Below are positions 18,660-27,891 of a DNA stretch of 37,915 nt, in pieces (the stretch's first letter is position 1; the number at the start of each line of letters is the position of its first letter). Under the pieces are notes generated by a model. The model saw only the letters and a list, made by a program, of their open reading frames with translations, was not told the origin of the DNA and made no database searches. The DNA lies in the NCBI GenBank assembly GCA_029261275.1, contig JAJDBR010000126.1, positions 1 through 37,915 on the forward strand, given 5' to 3'. Made by a program: the position numbers and the translations under genes. Source of the DNA: Nitrospirales bacterium. GTDB taxonomy: Bacteria > Nitrospirota > Nitrospiria > Nitrospirales > UBA8639.

Positions 18660-19424
18660 ATGAGTGGCACCCTCTATATTGCAAGCACCCCAATTGGCAA
18701 TCTAGAAGACATATCATTTCGAGCCATTCGAATTCTCAAAGAGGTATCGATCATTGCTGCAGAAGACACGCGACGAACACAAAAACTTTGTACCTACTAT
18801 CAAATCGGAACTCCTCTTACCAGCTATCATGATTTTAATAAGGAAGAAAAAACCAAGATTCTATTACGGCGACTACAAGAAGGAAGCTCTATCGCCTTAG
18901 TGTCCGACGCCGGAACCCCGCTTGTTTCGGATCCAGGCTACTATCTCGTTAATCGCGCTGTAGAGGCCAACATCCCTCTGGTGCCCATTCCAGGACCCTC
19001 TTCGGTACTAACTGCATTATGCGTATCAGGGCTCCCAACGGACCGATTTATTTTTGAAGGCTTTGTGCCTCGAAAACCAGGTGCCAGGGACAAGTTTTTT
19101 GAAAAACTGATACCAGAGATCGGAACCATCATTGTCTTTGAGACCAAGCACCGTATTCTCAAAACTCTACGGGCTATTTACAAGACCATGGGAAACCGTA
19201 AAATCGTTTTGACACGAGAACTCACAAAGCTCAATGAAGACATCATGCGTGGAAACGTGGAAGAAATGTGCCGTACCCTCGATGGGAAAATAATCAAAGG
19301 TGAAATTACCTTATTAATTCAGGGCCAACCTAAGTCGTACCACCATGTACCCCTGACTTCGGACTGCCAAGCAGACCAAGAAGGAAGCGTTGATCCATCA
19401 GCCTCACCGCCAAAGAGCGCCTAA
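18660..19424 (+). CDS. rsmI: 16S rRNA (cytidine-1402-2'-O)-methyltransferase
   Basis: RsmI is a SAM-dependent tetrapyrrole-methylase-fold enzyme that 2'-O-methylates C1402 in the ribosomal P site. Diagnostic strings are LYIASTPIGNLEDISFRA, AAEDTRRTQKL, ALVSDAGTPLVSDPGY and IPGPSSVLTALCVSGLP. At 254 residues it is slightly shorter than the usual 275-290; the short C-terminal helical extension seen in many RsmI proteins appears reduced or absent. The ATG at 18660 has no strong ribosome binding site. It is divergent from ccsA and is the last core gene before the glycan locus. Confidence 0.95.
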   Translation: MSGTLYIASTPIGNLEDISFRAIRILKEVSIIAAEDTRRTQKLCTYYQIGTPLTSYHDFNKEEKTKILLRRLQEGSSIALVSDAGTPLVSDPGYYLVNRAVEANIPLVPIPGPSSVLTALCVSGLPTDRFIFEGFVPRKPGARDKFFEKLIPEIGTIIVFETKHRILKTLRAIYKTMGNRKIVLTRELTKLNEDIMRGNVEEMCRTLDGKIIKGEITLLIQGQPKSYHHVPLTSDCQADQEGSVDPSASPPKSA

Positions 19425-19630
19425 GCTGACCGGGGATCAGAAACCTCAAGTCTTTCGCTTAGACCTTTGTCTATCGGCCAGTCCCATTCGCCATGGACAA
19501 GGTTTTGGAAACACCGCCTCAGCAATCATAGGTCTGCAACTTTTCAAAGTACTGGAAGAAGATCTAATAAAAGGCGCCATCAATTGACATTGTTTGAAAA
19601 TAGCAAAATCGAGCCATCAACAAGCTTCCC

Positions 19631-21844
19631 ATGAACCATCTCCTTATCTGTCGGGAATATCCACCTATGCGGGCAGGAGGGATCGGGACCTATGCCCTGC
19701 ACATATCCCATTTGCTTGCCGACCATGGCGAAACCGTCCATGTTATCGGACAGCAATGTCGGGAGGCCCCTATTGAGCGTGAGGTCAAGTGCGACGGTAA
19801 GTTAACCATTCATCGGATCCCATTTGAGGATTGGAAGGCCGGCTCTGGCTTCCCCCCGCATCCCAACTTAGGCTCAGAGCAGGCTCGTGGCCTTTTTTCA
19901 TCAGAATTTCATCGCCAATGTTTTTCTTGGCAGGTCGCTCTCTTAACCGAAAGGCTCATTGAACAAGAAGGAATCGATATAATTGAAGCCGAGGAATATG
20001 AAGCTCCCCTGTATTATTTTCTCCTTCGGCGGGCCTTAGGTCTGGGGCCAAAACATCATCCTCCCTGTATCGTTCATCTCCATTCCTCTACTGAATTTGT
20101 CACGAAACATAACGGCAAGGACCTGTGGCGACCGTATATTTTAACCGCCAGGCGGTTGGAAGATTACTGTGTTGGAGCAGCCGATGCACTGTTATGTCCC
20201 AGTCACTATCTGGCTGCACAGGTAAAAGCTCGCCATGGGTTATCAAATCCAAGGGTCAAAGTTATTCCATATCCGCTCGGAGACATGCCGTTGGTCCCTA
20301 GGAACCAAGCTGTCTGGAAGAACGGTTCAATCTGTTACGTGGGAAGATTAGAACCACGTAAAGGCGTGATTGATTTAATCGATGCTGCAGTATTAGTGGC
20401 ACACGAGTATCCGACAGCAAAGTTTGAGTTTGTCGGACGGAATATGTTGGGTACACGCGAACAAAATGGTGAAGAAATTATTGCTCGACGAATCCCCAAG
20501 CAATTGAAAAAACAGTTTCATTTTTTTGGTGAGAAAAAACGATCAGATATGTTGACGTTTCTGGGACAAGCACGAATAGCCGTGATCCCATCAAGATGGG
20601 ATAATTTGCCCTATACGTGTCTGGAAGCGATGGGTTCTGGGTTGCCAGTCATTACTACATGCCAAGGTGGGATGGCGGAAGTGCTTGTGGATGGAGAAAG
20701 CGGATGGCTCATGAACGACCCGGGGAGTGAAGGCCTCGCACATGCCCTAAGGCGTGCACTTCAGACACCACCACCCAAACTTTGTGAAATGGGAAAGAAG
20801 GCTGCTGCCACTATTCGAAACACATGTGGCAATCAGGCTATTTTAGAAGTCCATTTAGAATTCTGTAAGCAGATTGTGTCAGATAAGGTATCCCGGTCAT
20901 CGCAACTTCCCCTGAATTTGCCTGACTCGAAAAGATCCCTTTCAGATAAGAATCGGGGTCCATTGGCTCAGAATGGCAAGGACGAAGATGTAGCAGTTGT
21001 TATTGTCGCCAATAATTGTCGAAATGATCTTTGTGAAAGTTTGGTGTCCCTTGAGAGACAAACACGCAAACCCAAGACCGTTCTTATTGTGGTGGATAGG
21101 GATGTTGGTGAACTCCCGATTGAAGCCCTAGCCTCATACCAAGGGTCCCCCTGGAAGATGCTGGATAAGAGGAATCTTGAGCCGGCCATAGCCAAAAATG
21201 CAGCAATCGATTGGATTTTAGGCCAGCCGGATACCCCGTTGGGCATAACATTTTTGCATGCGGGAGACGTGTTGGACGATGAGTGTCTTTCTGTATGTGA
21301 ATTGATTCTCCAGCGATGCAAAAATATTGGGATCGTTTCAGGTTGGACGCGCCAAATTGGGGACTATCCGAAGCTACGGATACGCCCTTGCCCCGCTTTC
21401 CCCTATCAGTGGGTATTAAATGATGTGGCCCCTCTTAGCATATTGAGAGTAGCGGCGCTTAGAGAGGCTGGACATTTTCGTCAGGAGTTAGGTAGGGGTT
21501 ATGCGGAATGGGATCTCGCCAACGCGGTGTTGGCGGCTGGCTGGATTGGTGTGAACGCGCCAATTATTCTTGGCACAGAAGCCATTAACACTGGATTACG
21601 AACAGCCAACACTCAATTGCCCACCAGAATGCATGAAGAAATTTTGGCCCGCTTCCCAGATCTTGTATCACGTGATGCCGAAGAACTTGCCCTCATAACC
21701 AGCTCCCACCTTGCTTCAATTTTGGACAATGCGGTGACGGATGGGAAATCAACTATTTTTTCACGGCTGCGAGGAAAAGGCCTTGGGGGTCATGTATCCC
21801 AACAAATTTTTGGTCTGGTAGAAAAGTTAAAGTCCTTCTTCTGA
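19631..21844 (+). CDS. Two-domain glycosyltransferase, GT4 fused to GT2-like
   Basis: The N-terminal part (about 1-420) is a GT-B fold GT4 enzyme. It shows REYPPMRAGGIGTYALHIS at the start, CYVGRLEPRKGVIDL near 237-251 and the donor-binding E-x7-E region CLEAMGSGLPVITTCQGG near 330. The C-terminal part (about 452-737) is a GT-A fold GT2-like domain, beginning VAVVIVANNCRNDL. It has a possible metal site HAGDVLDD near 541-548 and a later acidic motif GYAEWDLA. Such proteins add sugars to a lipid-linked glycan at the cytoplasmic face; donor and acceptor cannot be read. It is the first gene of the glycan locus, 206 bp after rsmI. No good ribosome binding site precedes the ATG. Confidence 0.88.
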   Translation: MNHLLICREYPPMRAGGIGTYALHISHLLADHGETVHVIGQQCREAPIEREVKCDGKLTIHRIPFEDWKAGSGFPPHPNLGSEQARGLFSSEFHRQCFSWQVALLTERLIEQEGIDIIEAEEYEAPLYYFLLRRALGLGPKHHPPCIVHLHSSTEFVTKHNGKDLWRPYILTARRLEDYCVGAADALLCPSHYLAAQVKARHGLSNPRVKVIPYPLGDMPLVPRNQAVWKNGSICYVGRLEPRKGVIDLIDAAVLVAHEYPTAKFEFVGRNMLGTREQNGEEIIARRIPKQLKKQFHFFGEKKRSDMLTFLGQARIAVIPSRWDNLPYTCLEAMGSGLPVITTCQGGMAEVLVDGESGWLMNDPGSEGLAHALRRALQTPPPKLCEMGKKAAATIRNTCGNQAILEVHLEFCKQIVSDKVSRSSQLPLNLPDSKRSLSDKNRGPLAQNGKDEDVAVVIVANNCRNDLCESLVSLERQTRKPKTVLIVVDRDVGELPIEALASYQGSPWKMLDKRNLEPAIAKNAAIDWILGQPDTPLGITFLHAGDVLDDECLSVCELILQRCKNIGIVSGWTRQIGDYPKLRIRPCPAFPYQWVLNDVAPLSILRVAALREAGHFRQELGRGYAEWDLANAVLAAGWIGVNAPIILGTEAINTGLRTANTQLPTRMHEEILARFPDLVSRDAEELALITSSHLASILDNAVTDGKSTIFSRLRGKGLGGHVSQQIFGLVEKLKSFF

Positions 21845-22155
21845 AGTACACTTTTAGATAATTCGGTAATCTATGTAGGTCTATGGCTGATTCTGATTAC
21901 GCCCTTGCATGGAGTGGTTCTCGGATGTTTCGTGATTAATTTCCACATTTCTACTCTCAGAAACCCGTTTAGAATCTTCCTGAAATAAGAGAATTAGGCG
22001 AAAATCTTTCTGTCTGTTAATGAAAATACATGTATTACGAGCCGGATTGCATTAGGAAATAAATTTCTCGATACGTAACATTGATTTTTTCTATAGGGTT
22101 GGAGATCATCTGAACATGGATAGAATCCAATCTTCGGTTCCCTAAAAATAACCTT
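21845..22155. other. Intergenic region without a gene, upstream of GT4
   Basis: No plausible gene, RNA or terminator was recognised between the GT4-GT2 gene and the operator-like palindrome at 22156. The sequence is AT-rich with stops in all frames. Confidence 0.5.
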
Positions 22156-22195
22156 CTAGAGGGATTGACATCTCTCTAGGTGAAAACCCTATCAT
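22156..22195 (+). promoter_or_regulatory. Promoter-like sequence inside a near-perfect palindrome
   Basis: A 10-bp inverted repeat, CTAGAGGGAT (22156-22165) and ATCTCTCTAG (22170-22179), has one mismatch and a 4-nt centre. A consensus -35 TTGACA (22165-22170) sits at its centre. A -10-like TATCAT follows at 22190-22195, but with a long 19-bp spacer. The geometry suggests a repressor or activator site over the -35 box of the GT4 gene starting at 22221. Confidence 0.4.
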
Positions 22196-22220
22196 AAGGG
22201 AGCCTATTTCAAAGAAAAAA

Positions 22221-23450
22221 ATGAAGATTGCTCTTCTTTCATTTGAATATCCCACCGAAACCGGATTCGGTGGCATCGGAACCTACACGTGGCACCAGGC
22301 GCGCGGGTTGGTCAAGCTTGGTCATGACGTACACGTTCTAGCCGGGGCGCTTGCTCCGACTCAACTTCGCCTGCATGAGCATGATGGGGTAAAAATTTAT
22401 CGATTTCGTAGTGAGGGCGTCCTCATGCGACAATTCGAACGACTTGATAGATGGAAGCTTTGGTGGACCAAAAATCGTTTCCAAAATGCTGTCAGTATGT
22501 ACCTGGGATTGCAAAAACTTAGACGAAAACACCAGTACGATATTATTGAAATGCCGGAATGTGGGGCAGAGGGCGCTCTCATTAACCATTTGACAAAGGC
22601 CAATACCATCATCAAATTTCATTCCCCAAGTAAGTTTATTATGCCATTCTATGATGTGCAAAAAAAAGATATTAGCTTCTGCTCAATAACTGAGCAGCTA
22701 GGCATTCGAGGAGCCCAGTCGTATAGCTCGTGCTCGCAGTTCTTAGCTAAAGAAGTTCGTGAGAAACTTGGGGTACGGTCTCCCATTCAGGTTATTCCGA
22801 ATGGCATCGATGTGGAACTATTTGATGCAGCCAAGCAAGTAAACTTTCGCAAAAAATTTTCTCTTCCTCAGGATAAGGTGACCATTTTTTTCTCGGGTCG
22901 AATGGAACCTCGCAAGGGCATTCATCTTTGCAAAGAAATTGCCGCATCTATTCTTGAACGTTACGATGTGGCATTTGTATTTGTGGGGCAAGATCTCTTC
23001 AACTATATGTCAGACACGTTACTTCCCTCCCTCAAAACCAAGAATTTGAAGGGCTCGGTCCATTATTTGGGCAAATTAGATATGACCGAAATTCATTCTT
23101 GCCTATGCCAAGCTGATATTTTTTTACTCCCTAGTCTGTGGGAAAATTGCCCTTATTCTTGCCTGGAGGCCATGGCTGCTGGACGAGCAATTGTTAGTTG
23201 TGACCAAGGGGGAATGCCAGAACTCATCCAGAATGGTAAAAACGGATTGGTGGCCCAGACAGGGGACGCCAATTCCTTTGTGGCATGCTTAGAGCGTCTC
23301 ATTGAGGATCAACCCTTTCGAGAGCAGCTTGGACAGGCAGCTAGGAAATCCATCGAACAGTCCTACACAGACGTGCACATCGCCAGCCTTTCGACGGCTT
23401 TTTACCAAGAAAGCCTTGGAAAGGACAGATGGAAAATTATCGATGCCTAA
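22221..23450 (+). CDS. Glycosyltransferase family 4 protein
   Basis: A 409-residue GT-B fold glycosyltransferase. The N-terminus SFEYPTETGFGGIGTYTWHQ closely resembles that of the GT4 half of the protein at 19631, suggesting related enzymes. The acceptor-side domain spans about 1-190 and the nucleotide-sugar domain about 195-400. The latter shows FFSGRMEPRKGIHL (about 224-237) and the E-x7-E motif region CLEAMAAGRAIVSCDQGG near 313. It probably transfers a hexose to a growing cell-surface glycan; the donor is not predictable. Its last codons overlap the start of the next gene by 8 bp, so the two are co-translated. Confidence 0.92.
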   Translation: MKIALLSFEYPTETGFGGIGTYTWHQARGLVKLGHDVHVLAGALAPTQLRLHEHDGVKIYRFRSEGVLMRQFERLDRWKLWWTKNRFQNAVSMYLGLQKLRRKHQYDIIEMPECGAEGALINHLTKANTIIKFHSPSKFIMPFYDVQKKDISFCSITEQLGIRGAQSYSSCSQFLAKEVREKLGVRSPIQVIPNGIDVELFDAAKQVNFRKKFSLPQDKVTIFFSGRMEPRKGIHLCKEIAASILERYDVAFVFVGQDLFNYMSDTLLPSLKTKNLKGSVHYLGKLDMTEIHSCLCQADIFLLPSLWENCPYSCLEAMAAGRAIVSCDQGGMPELIQNGKNGLVAQTGDANSFVACLERLIEDQPFREQLGQAARKSIEQSYTDVHIASLSTAFYQESLGKDRWKIIDA

Positions 23451-25299
23451 TGAAGGGAGAAACGTGCAAAAAGATCGTATAAATCCGGCTGGCTCGTGGT
23501 GGGAAAGGATTCATACTCTTCCTTCCACTGGAATTGTGATCGCTGGCATTGTGCTTTCTCTTTTCCATGGACTGTTCTTTTACCATTACCCTGAGTCCGT
23601 TTTTAGCAACGTGGGAATACTGCTTGGAGTGGTGAATATCCTCCTGGCTATCCGATACTTGGTGCGATGTAACAGTGATTCTCGTTGGTTGCTTTTTGTT
23701 CTGTTGTTTGTCCAATTTGAGATCTTATGGTTTACGTATAGGGAGGGACAACCGCCATCTTCCTTGCGGCTCTTGGAGGTAGGAATTATTACGGTTTATG
23801 GCGCAACTTTCGTAGGGTGCCTGTTGGCTTGGACGAAGATTCTGAGGCCCCTCTATGCATTTCTGTTGGTTGGTTTTGTAAGCATCGGAATTTTTGCTTT
23901 TGAGATATCCCTTGAGGGGGCAATAGAGCCAAAAATGAATGTTGCAGTGGGAGACCCAGAACCGTCAATTACCGTTGAATCCCATCCCTCGCTTGGCCAT
24001 TATTTCAAACCGTATACTGTTGGTAAAACGTTTTACCCCAGTAATCCGAGAGGGTATTTCAAAGAAGATATTCAAGGAAGAGAATGGCAGTTTTATGTCC
24101 ATGAAGGTAATGACGCCACACTGACTTTCCCATCAGGGCAGCCTCAGAGTATGCGAATCGATATTACGAAAGCAGCGACGAATGAAGACTGGCATATCAA
24201 CCTTCTCCAAATAGGATTTACCTTCAAGGCGGATCAACCATATGTGCTCAAATTTCTGGCGAGAGCCGACCAAACAAGGCAGATCGATGTCGGTATTACC
24301 CAGAATTATGCCCCTTGGGATTCTGTGGGGGGGGCATGGCAAATCATTGAACTCACACCGGAATGGCAACCATTCCAGATAGAATTTGTGCCAAAAATGA
24401 ATGAAAGCCGCGCTCGCTTGGTCTTTTCCCTCGGGACAAATGAAAACTCAGTTGAGTTAACTAAAATCACCTTGAGCAACATCTTAGAGAGGACATCTGA
24501 GAAACTAACAGTTCCGAAGCGATATTACGTTAATTATCGACTCAACGGTTTGGGATGTCGGGGGCGAGACTATGAAATTCCCACTCCTGAAAGAACCTTT
24601 CGTATTGTTCTTTTGGGTGATTCCAACACATTGGGTTTTGGCGTCCATGAAGAAGATATTTTAGGAAGCCAACTTGAAAAGTTGTTGAATGAAAACCGAG
24701 GGCATTCTGGGATCGCCTACGAAGTCATTTCCTGTGGAGTGAGTGGGCATGGTACTCGGGAGAAACGAATCTTCTATCAAAATTTTGTCTCTCAATACGA
24801 ACCACATTTGGTTGTACTGCCGATGATGTGGAACAATAATGTGTCTGGGGATGACGAGGTGTATGGGAGAACCGAACTTCGCAAACCGAGAAAGTCAAAA
24901 TATTTGTTCCGAACATGGAGTCACGTTCACCAATTCTTGCTTCCGGACCCTGCTCCTGACTTCTCAGCATCTCTCCAAGAGGTCCTACAACTCCGTCATG
25001 AATTGGAGAGAGAAAATAGTCGTCTTGCAATAATGTTCTTTCGAGACCTTCCGTCTGCTGCCAACGCAACGGAGCTTGGAAAAATCTGGACGGACCTTAT
25101 CTCTACCGTGACTCAAGGTGTTGAAAAGAAGGATATCCCCGTACTGGATCTTCAAAAGTCTTTGATTAAACAACATTCCCATGAAGATTCAGTCGTAGAT
25201 AAACCACTAGATCTTCATCCCAATGAAATAGCACATGGGATTGCAGCAAGGGAACTTGCGGCTTTTTTGAAGCAGGAAAAACTTTTGCCCATGAACTAA
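23443..25299 (+). CDS. Membrane-anchored SGNH/GDSL hydrolase with beta-sandwich module
   Basis: I place the start at ATG 23443, overlapping the GT4 stop by 8 bp; the frame is open further upstream but that part lies inside the GT4 gene. About five transmembrane segments fill residues 25-170. A beta-rich module follows (about 205-345) that resembles a carbohydrate-binding, galactose-binding-like fold. The C-terminal SGNH hydrolase domain (about 375-618) has block I LLGDSNTLGFGV with Ser394, a Gly block near VSGHGTREKR, an Asn block at MMWNNNVSGDDE, and Asp590-x-His592 in DLHPNE. Such enzymes add or remove acyl groups on glycans. The number and place of membrane helices suggest the catalytic domain faces the periplasm. 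Whether it is an esterase or acts in O-acetylation is unknown. Confidence 0.8.
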   Translation: MPNEGRNVQKDRINPAGSWWERIHTLPSTGIVIAGIVLSLFHGLFFYHYPESVFSNVGILLGVVNILLAIRYLVRCNSDSRWLLFVLLFVQFEILWFTYREGQPPSSLRLLEVGIITVYGATFVGCLLAWTKILRPLYAFLLVGFVSIGIFAFEISLEGAIEPKMNVAVGDPEPSITVESHPSLGHYFKPYTVGKTFYPSNPRGYFKEDIQGREWQFYVHEGNDATLTFPSGQPQSMRIDITKAATNEDWHINLLQIGFTFKADQPYVLKFLARADQTRQIDVGITQNYAPWDSVGGAWQIIELTPEWQPFQIEFVPKMNESRARLVFSLGTNENSVELTKITLSNILERTSEKLTVPKRYYVNYRLNGLGCRGRDYEIPTPERTFRIVLLGDSNTLGFGVHEEDILGSQLEKLLNENRGHSGIAYEVISCGVSGHGTREKRIFYQNFVSQYEPHLVVLPMMWNNNVSGDDEVYGRTELRKPRKSKYLFRTWSHVHQFLLPDPAPDFSASLQEVLQLRHELERENSRLAIMFFRDLPSAANATELGKIWTDLISTVTQGVEKKDIPVLDLQKSLIKQHSHEDSVVDKPLDLHPNEIAHGIAARELAAFLKQEKLLPMN

Positions 25300-25621
25300 T
25301 ACCCCTCCAAATTGCTGACTGAATGGCCGTTCTCTGCAGGTAGAAAAAATTCTCGTCCATTAGTGAAGAGGTATGCGCATCTTGATGGCTACCTCACCTG
25401 GGATAAAAATAAAGAGCTTGCAGGTTTATGTGTTTCTGTTTTCTTAGGTGTCGCGGGAAGGTGGAGTATGTAGGACAATGGCTGACAAGAAAGACTTGTG
25501 CTAACATTAGATCTAATCGAAACAATTAAAATCGGACATATTTTGAAGCTTCACAATACGTTCTATAAGAAAGTTGTGTTGCTTTTATTTTGAGCAATTT
25601 AAAGCCCAAGATTTTCTCAAA
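25300..25621. other. Intergenic region without a gene, upstream of wzm-like gene
   Basis: AT-rich sequence with stops in all frames and no recognisable gene or RNA. It separates the SGNH gene from the ABC exporter and ends in a predicted promoter at 25622. Confidence 0.5.
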
Positions 25622-25650
25622 TTGTCATTGCTCCGGTCATAAAATAATAG
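25622..25650 (+). promoter_or_regulatory. Predicted sigma70-type promoter of the ABC exporter
   Basis: A -35 box TTGTCA (25622-25627) and a -10 box TAATAG (25645-25650) have a 17-bp spacer. The start codon at 25690 lies about 40 bp downstream, behind a GAGG ribosome binding site. It would transcribe the permease and ATPase genes together. Confidence 0.5.
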
Positions 25651-25689
25651 TAATAACTGGAGAATTACTTTTCCCTATGTGAGGCTTGC

Positions 25690-26517
25690 ATGGTTGCACG
25701 CAAAGAGAAGTCTGTTTTGGAACAGCGTAAAGGAATTGGGAATTGGTTTGCTAAACGAACCCTTGAGTATGCCTGGGACTTGGTGTGTGAATTAGTCGTT
25801 CGAGATTTCAAGACCAAATATAAACGGTCTCTCTTGGGTGTGGCCTGGGCCCTCCTTGTCCCTCTGTCCATGCTGTTCGTATTTCAATTCGTCTTCAAAG
25901 TAGTGATGAATGTTGAAACGCCACGATTCAATTCCTTTGTTTTTACTGGCCTTCTCGTGTATTCATGGTTCTCCACATCTCTAGTTCAGTCGGCCAGTGC
26001 GATTACCGGTAATGCCAATCTTATCGTGCGGCCTGGATTTCCCGTTGGTGCCTTACCGATAGTGATGGTGACAATCAACCTGATCAACTTTCTTATCGCC
26101 CTTCCCGTGCTCCTTCTGTTTCTAGTTCTTGATGATATTGCTCTTAACGACACAATAGTATTTCTTCCTGTCCTGCTGCTGCCTCAATTTCTTTTGACTC
26201 TGAGCCTGGCTTATTTAGTGGCGACCATGAATGTGTTGTTCCGAGATACAACGCACCTACTGGGTATGGTACTAAGCCTGCTGATGTTCCTGTCGCCAAT
26301 TTTCTATGAGGCGCGGCGGGTTCCGGAAGAGTATTTACTGTTCTACAACCTAAATCCACTGGTACATTTGCTGGAGGCCTATCGCCTTCTTCTCCTGGGT
26401 GGGACCATACCTGATTTAGGACCATTGTCTGTTTTAGTAGGTCTCTCGATGGGTTTGTTGGCCCTCACCTATAAACTATTTAGCCGAATGAGTCACCGTT
26501 TTATTGAGGAGTTATAG
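25690..26517 (+). CDS. Polysaccharide ABC transporter permease (Wzm-like)
   Basis: A 275-residue ABC-2 type permease with six predicted membrane segments. Before the first helix it has the amphipathic family signature VVRDFKTKYKRSLLGVAWALL (from about residue 37). Later typical strings are RDTTHLLGMVLSLLMFLSPIFY and NPLVHLLEAYRLLLL. Wzm/KpsM-type permeases form the channel that moves lipid-linked O-antigen or capsule-like polysaccharide across the inner membrane. The gene has a GAGG ribosome binding site and its stop codon is directly followed by the ATG of the ATPase gene, so the two form an operon. Confidence 0.94.
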   Translation: MVARKEKSVLEQRKGIGNWFAKRTLEYAWDLVCELVVRDFKTKYKRSLLGVAWALLVPLSMLFVFQFVFKVVMNVETPRFNSFVFTGLLVYSWFSTSLVQSASAITGNANLIVRPGFPVGALPIVMVTINLINFLIALPVLLLFLVLDDIALNDTIVFLPVLLLPQFLLTLSLAYLVATMNVLFRDTTHLLGMVLSLLMFLSPIFYEARRVPEEYLLFYNLNPLVHLLEAYRLLLLGGTIPDLGPLSVLVGLSMGLLALTYKLFSRMSHRFIEEL

Positions 26518-27762
26518 ATGCACGATGCTATTATTGTGGAACACCTTGGAAAGAAATTCCGCCGGTATCAAACGACTCAGGCTAATACTTTCAAGGGGGC
26601 CTTAGCAGATAGGGGATGGAGAAAGCGGGAGGAACCATTTTGGGCTCTTCGGAATGTCACATTCCGTATTGCCGCGGGAAAAGCACTTGGGATTATAGGA
26701 CGAAATGGAATGGGTAAGTCTACCTTACTTCGACTTCTTGGGGGAGTGGGGAAGCCTGATGAAGGAAAGATTGAGTTGAGTTCGTCTCGGATTGGGGCTC
26801 TCTTGGACCTGGGGTTTGGGTTTCATCCGGATATGACCGGACGGGAATCGGTGTTTTTTACGGGAGTGATTTCTGGCCAGACGCGTCAGGAAGTGGGGAG
26901 GCAGTTTGAATCTATCGTCGAATTTGCTGATATAGGTGAGTTCATCGATGCTCCCACCCGTACCTATAGCAGTGGCATGAAAATGCGCTTGGCCTTTGCC
27001 GTTGCCGTGCATATAGATCCTGATATTCTCCTGATCGATGAAATTTTGTCAGTCGGGGATAACACATTTACGGGAAAGTGTCTCGAACGGATTCACAGAT
27101 TCAAGGCACAGGGTGTCACTATTGTGATCGTTTCCCATTCGATGGATCCTATCTTGTATCTTTGCGATGAAGCAATTTTGCTGGACAAAGGTCACGTGGT
27201 AGCGCATGGCGATCCGAATTCTGTGGTAGAGCAATATGCAGCAATGGAACCGAAAGAAACACGGCGCCGAACCCCTGTGGCGGCGGCTGGGACCATTACC
27301 TCATCAGGAATTGAGCTCCAACCTAATATCAATCGCTTTGGCACGTTTGAGATGGAAGTCCGTTCCGTGCGGGTGCTTGATAGGCAAGGAAACCCTATCA
27401 ATGAAATCCAGAGTGGTGATGGTCTACGTTTTGAGATTGGCTATGAAGCCCATCAACAAATCGATTCTCCTATATTTTGTGTCATCATCACTCATGAAAA
27501 TGGGACCGTCTATCATTGTACGAGAACTGCAGGCGCAGGCCTTGACTTGTCGAAAGTCGAAGGGAGGGGACAGATAACCCTAGAGTATGATCGTCTCGAA
27601 TTTGCCCAGGGCCTTTATTATTTAGATGTGAGTATTTATGAGAAGGGATGGGGGTACAAATATGACTTTCATGTGCATGCCTATTCGTTTCGCATTCATG
27701 CTAGTTCTGAAGAACTCGGGATTATTCGTCCTCCACATCGATGGGCAATGAGTAATAGTTAA
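26518..27762 (+). CDS. Polysaccharide ABC transporter ATPase with Wzt-type C-terminal domain
   Basis: A 414-residue ATPase. The N-terminal nucleotide-binding domain (about 1-245) has Walker A GIIGRNGMGKSTLL near 58-71, signature TYSSGMKMRLAFA, Walker B DILLIDEILSVGD and the switch His in VIVSHS. The C-terminal beta-sandwich (about 275-405) matches the Wzt_C type that recognises the modified non-reducing end of an O-polysaccharide before export. Its presence means export here is probably coupled to a specific terminal modification. Candidates for that step among the neighbours are the SGNH hydrolase, the radical SAM protein and the PhyH-like hydroxylase. The start abuts the permease stop. Confidence 0.94.
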   Translation: MHDAIIVEHLGKKFRRYQTTQANTFKGALADRGWRKREEPFWALRNVTFRIAAGKALGIIGRNGMGKSTLLRLLGGVGKPDEGKIELSSSRIGALLDLGFGFHPDMTGRESVFFTGVISGQTRQEVGRQFESIVEFADIGEFIDAPTRTYSSGMKMRLAFAVAVHIDPDILLIDEILSVGDNTFTGKCLERIHRFKAQGVTIVIVSHSMDPILYLCDEAILLDKGHVVAHGDPNSVVEQYAAMEPKETRRRTPVAAAGTITSSGIELQPNINRFGTFEMEVRSVRVLDRQGNPINEIQSGDGLRFEIGYEAHQQIDSPIFCVIITHENGTVYHCTRTAGAGLDLSKVEGRGQITLEYDRLEFAQGLYYLDVSIYEKGWGYKYDFHVHAYSFRIHASSEELGIIRPPHRWAMSNS

Positions 27763-27797
27763 GTTTTTCTGCCAAAATTTTCTTCTTACACTCAGTG

Positions 27798-27824
27798 AAA
27801 AAAATCCCACAGATATGTGAGGGG
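27798..27824 (-). terminator. Predicted intrinsic terminator of the radical SAM gene
   Basis: Read on the minus strand, a hairpin with CACA/TGTG and flanking CC/GG (one bulged T, 4-nt loop) is followed by seven Ts. It lies about 70 bp past the stop codon of the radical SAM gene, in the 129-bp gap between that gene and the convergent ATPase gene. Confidence 0.5.
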
Positions 27825-27891
27825 TCGCATTCTCCGGGCTTCCTGAATGTTGGTTTTCGGGTCGGTGGCTACCAGGGAATTGGATAGGGTT

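Noticed and set aside
19390-19587. 65-codon plus-strand frame overlapping the end of rsmI
   Set aside because: It overlaps rsmI by 35 bp in another frame and has no ribosome binding site or recognised family; the stretch GFGNTASAIIGL looks protein-like but is not enough to call a gene.
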